A model generated the notes under the pieces. The model worked only from the letters and a program-made list of their open reading frames with translations, searched no databases and was not told the origin of the DNA. A stretch of DNA of 64,000 nt, taken from the NCBI RefSeq assembly GCF_900055185.1, contig NZ_FIZX01000009.1:1-64000 (forward strand), given 5' to 3'. Position numbers and translations under genes: made by a program. Shown one piece after another: positions 62,790-64,000 of the stretch. The first letter of the stretch is position 1; each line of letters starts with the position of its first letter. Origin of the DNA: Grimontia celer (lineage in GTDB: Bacteria; Pseudomonadota; Gammaproteobacteria; Enterobacterales; Vibrionaceae).

Positions 62790-64000
62790 TTAAGACTCAG
62801 CGTAGGCCTTTTCTACTTCTTCTTTAAGTATCTCGACACCACGTGCAATAGCTTCGTCATCTTGAACATAGTTCATTCTTAGACATTCACGGGTATGGTC
62901 CCAATCCAATTCTGAACCAATAAAAAAGTACTCGCCAGGAACTATCAGTAAGCCACGTTTCTTAAGGCGTTGGTAAAGCTCCTTGGTGCTAATGGGTAGA
63001 CCTTCAAACCAAAGCCAAAGGAAGATAGCACCTTCTGGTTTATGAATTTTAAATCGTTCATCAGGAATCGCTTTCTGAAGGAGTTCGATACTACGCTTTG
63101 CTTTCTTCTGATAGAAAGGCTTAATGACAGTTTCACTGAGCGACAGTAAGTCACCGGTTTTAATCATCTCAAGTGCGAGTGCAGGGCCAACACCACAAGG
63201 TGACAAGCTGACAATGCCATTGATGTTGGATAGGGCAGTGATAATCTCTTCCTGCGCAATGATGATGCCACAACGTACACCTGGCAAACCCAACTTGGAT
63301 AAGCTTGAACACAGGATAGTGTTCTCGTTCCAGAAAGGCTTTACATCTTCGAAGATGATGTTAGGGAAGGGGACGCCATAAGCATTGTCGATGATGAGGG
63401 GAATATTGTTTGCTCGTGCCAGCTTATCAAGCTTTACGATCTCTTCATCAGTAAGAACATTACCGGTCGGGTTTGTTGGTCGTGAGGCACAAATAGCCGC
63501 AACTGACTCATCAACTTCCAGCGCATCAAAATCTACGTGGTATTTAAACTGGCGGTTATCTAGATGCTCTATAGTCGGCTTGAAGCTGGTAAAGGTATCA
63601 GGGTCTAAACCCGAATCGGCGTAACCAATATACTCAGGTGTTAAAGGCAGGAGGATCTTCTTAAAGCTGCCGTCATCATACTGCCCACCGAAAAGGTTGA
63701 AGAGATAAAAGAAGGCGCACTGACTGCCATTGGTCAGCATGATGTTTTTAGAGGTGACCTGCCAGCCAAATGTCTTATTCAACATCTCTGCCAGCGCTGC
63801 GATAAACGCTGTCTTCCCTTGCGGTCCATCATAGTTAGAGAGTGCTGCGACAAGAGAGCCATCATCTAGCATCCGTCTACTCAAGTCTTCGAAATGCTCA
63901 AGCATTTCAGGAATCGCCGCTGGGTTGCCACCACCAAGCATAATGGCATCCGGGTTTCTTAGTCCGTCATTGAGATCGTCCATCAACTGTGTGATGCCGG
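62790..64000 (-). CDS. avtA: Valine-pyruvate aminotransferase AvtA (5' end cut by window edge)
   Basis: At least 403 residues; the frame is open to position 64000 and by comparison with the 417-residue E. coli AvtA only about 12-15 residues are missing. Fold-type I PLP enzyme. It has IMLGGGNPAAIPEM, NYDGPQGKTAF, SRPTNPTGNVLTDEE, IIDNAYGVPFPN (PLP Asp), SSLSKLGLPGVRCG (Schiff-base Lys) and RMNYVQ. Exchanges valine and pyruvate for 2-oxoisovalerate and alanine, which links to the ilv pathway. It faces gyrB and is followed by a terminator. Confidence 0.95.
   Translation of the reverse strand, partial: GITQLMDDLNDGLRNPDAIMLGGGNPAAIPEMLEHFEDLSRRMLDDGSLVAALSNYDGPQGKTAFIAALAEMLNKTFGWQVTSKNIMLTNGSQCAFFYLFNLFGGQYDDGSFKKILLPLTPEYIGYADSGLDPDTFTSFKPTIEHLDNRQFKYHVDFDALEVDESVAAICASRPTNPTGNVLTDEEIVKLDKLARANNIPLIIDNAYGVPFPNIIFEDVKPFWNENTILCSSLSKLGLPGVRCGIIIAQEEIITALSNINGIVSLSPCGVGPALALEMIKTGDLLSLSETVIKPFYQKKAKRSIELLQKAIPDERFKIHKPEGAIFLWLWFEGLPISTKELYQRLKKRGLLIVPGEYFFIGSELDWDHTRECLRMNYVQDDEAIARGVEILKEEVEKAYAES

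Overview
The window is the replication-origin region of the primary chromosome of a gammaproteobacterium in the Vibrionaceae (Vibrio, Photobacterium, Grimontia or Enterovibrio type; I cannot fix the genus). This rests on gene order (mnmG-oriC-mioC, rpmH/dnaA-dnaN-recF-gyrB, the atp operon beside rsmG-parAB, and ilvGMEDA-comM-yihG-dsbA-srkA-ccoG-yihD) and on protein sequence style. Nearly all of it is core genome. I see no insertion sequence, prophage, CRISPR array or integron.

Left part (1-17.4 kb). The left edge is the leader of an rRNA operon transcribed leftwards out of the window, driven by three tandem promoters. Next comes the block that follows rrnD in Escherichia coli: yrdA, yrdB, aroE, tsaC, yrdD, smg, dprA, def, fmt, rsmB, trkA. 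It carries hemF, purEK (with a PurR box), a LysM protein, trkH, trhA, a Spo0M-like protein and a diguanylate cyclase as additions.

Middle (17.4-37.4 kb). This holds yihD, ccoG, srkA-dsbA, yihG and comM, then the attenuated ilvGMEDA operon for branched-chain amino acids with a readable leader peptide and terminator. After it come two tandem XRE-type regulators with shared palindromes, a DeoR-type regulator in an apparent operon with glmS, a seven-gene tRNA cluster (Gln, Arg, Leu, Gln, Met, Leu, Leu) and glmU.

Origin part (37.4-64 kb). The atpIBEFHAGDC operon, parB, parA, rsmG and mnmG are all on the minus strand and lead to oriC at about 49.17-49.46 kb, which has three AT-rich 13-mers, DnaA boxes and dense GATC sites. 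Beyond it lie mioC, a membrane protein with a degenerate GGDEF domain, mnmE, yidC, yidD, rnpA and rpmH. Divergent from rpmH is dnaA-dnaN-recF-gyrB on the plus strand, with a second GATC/DnaA-box cluster upstream of dnaA. Three parS-like 16-mers, the likely targets of the ParB encoded in the window, lie in recF and on either side of an intergenic terminator near 62.7 kb. The right end holds a decayed alpha/beta hydrolase (frameshift plus loss of catalytic Ser and Asp) and an avtA gene cut by the window edge.

No clearly new system is present. The items most worth a second look are the parS set, the XRE pair with its operators, the DeoR-glmS operator, the decayed hydrolase, the structured element plus 59-residue ORF upstream of yihD, and the degenerate GGDEF protein next to oriC.
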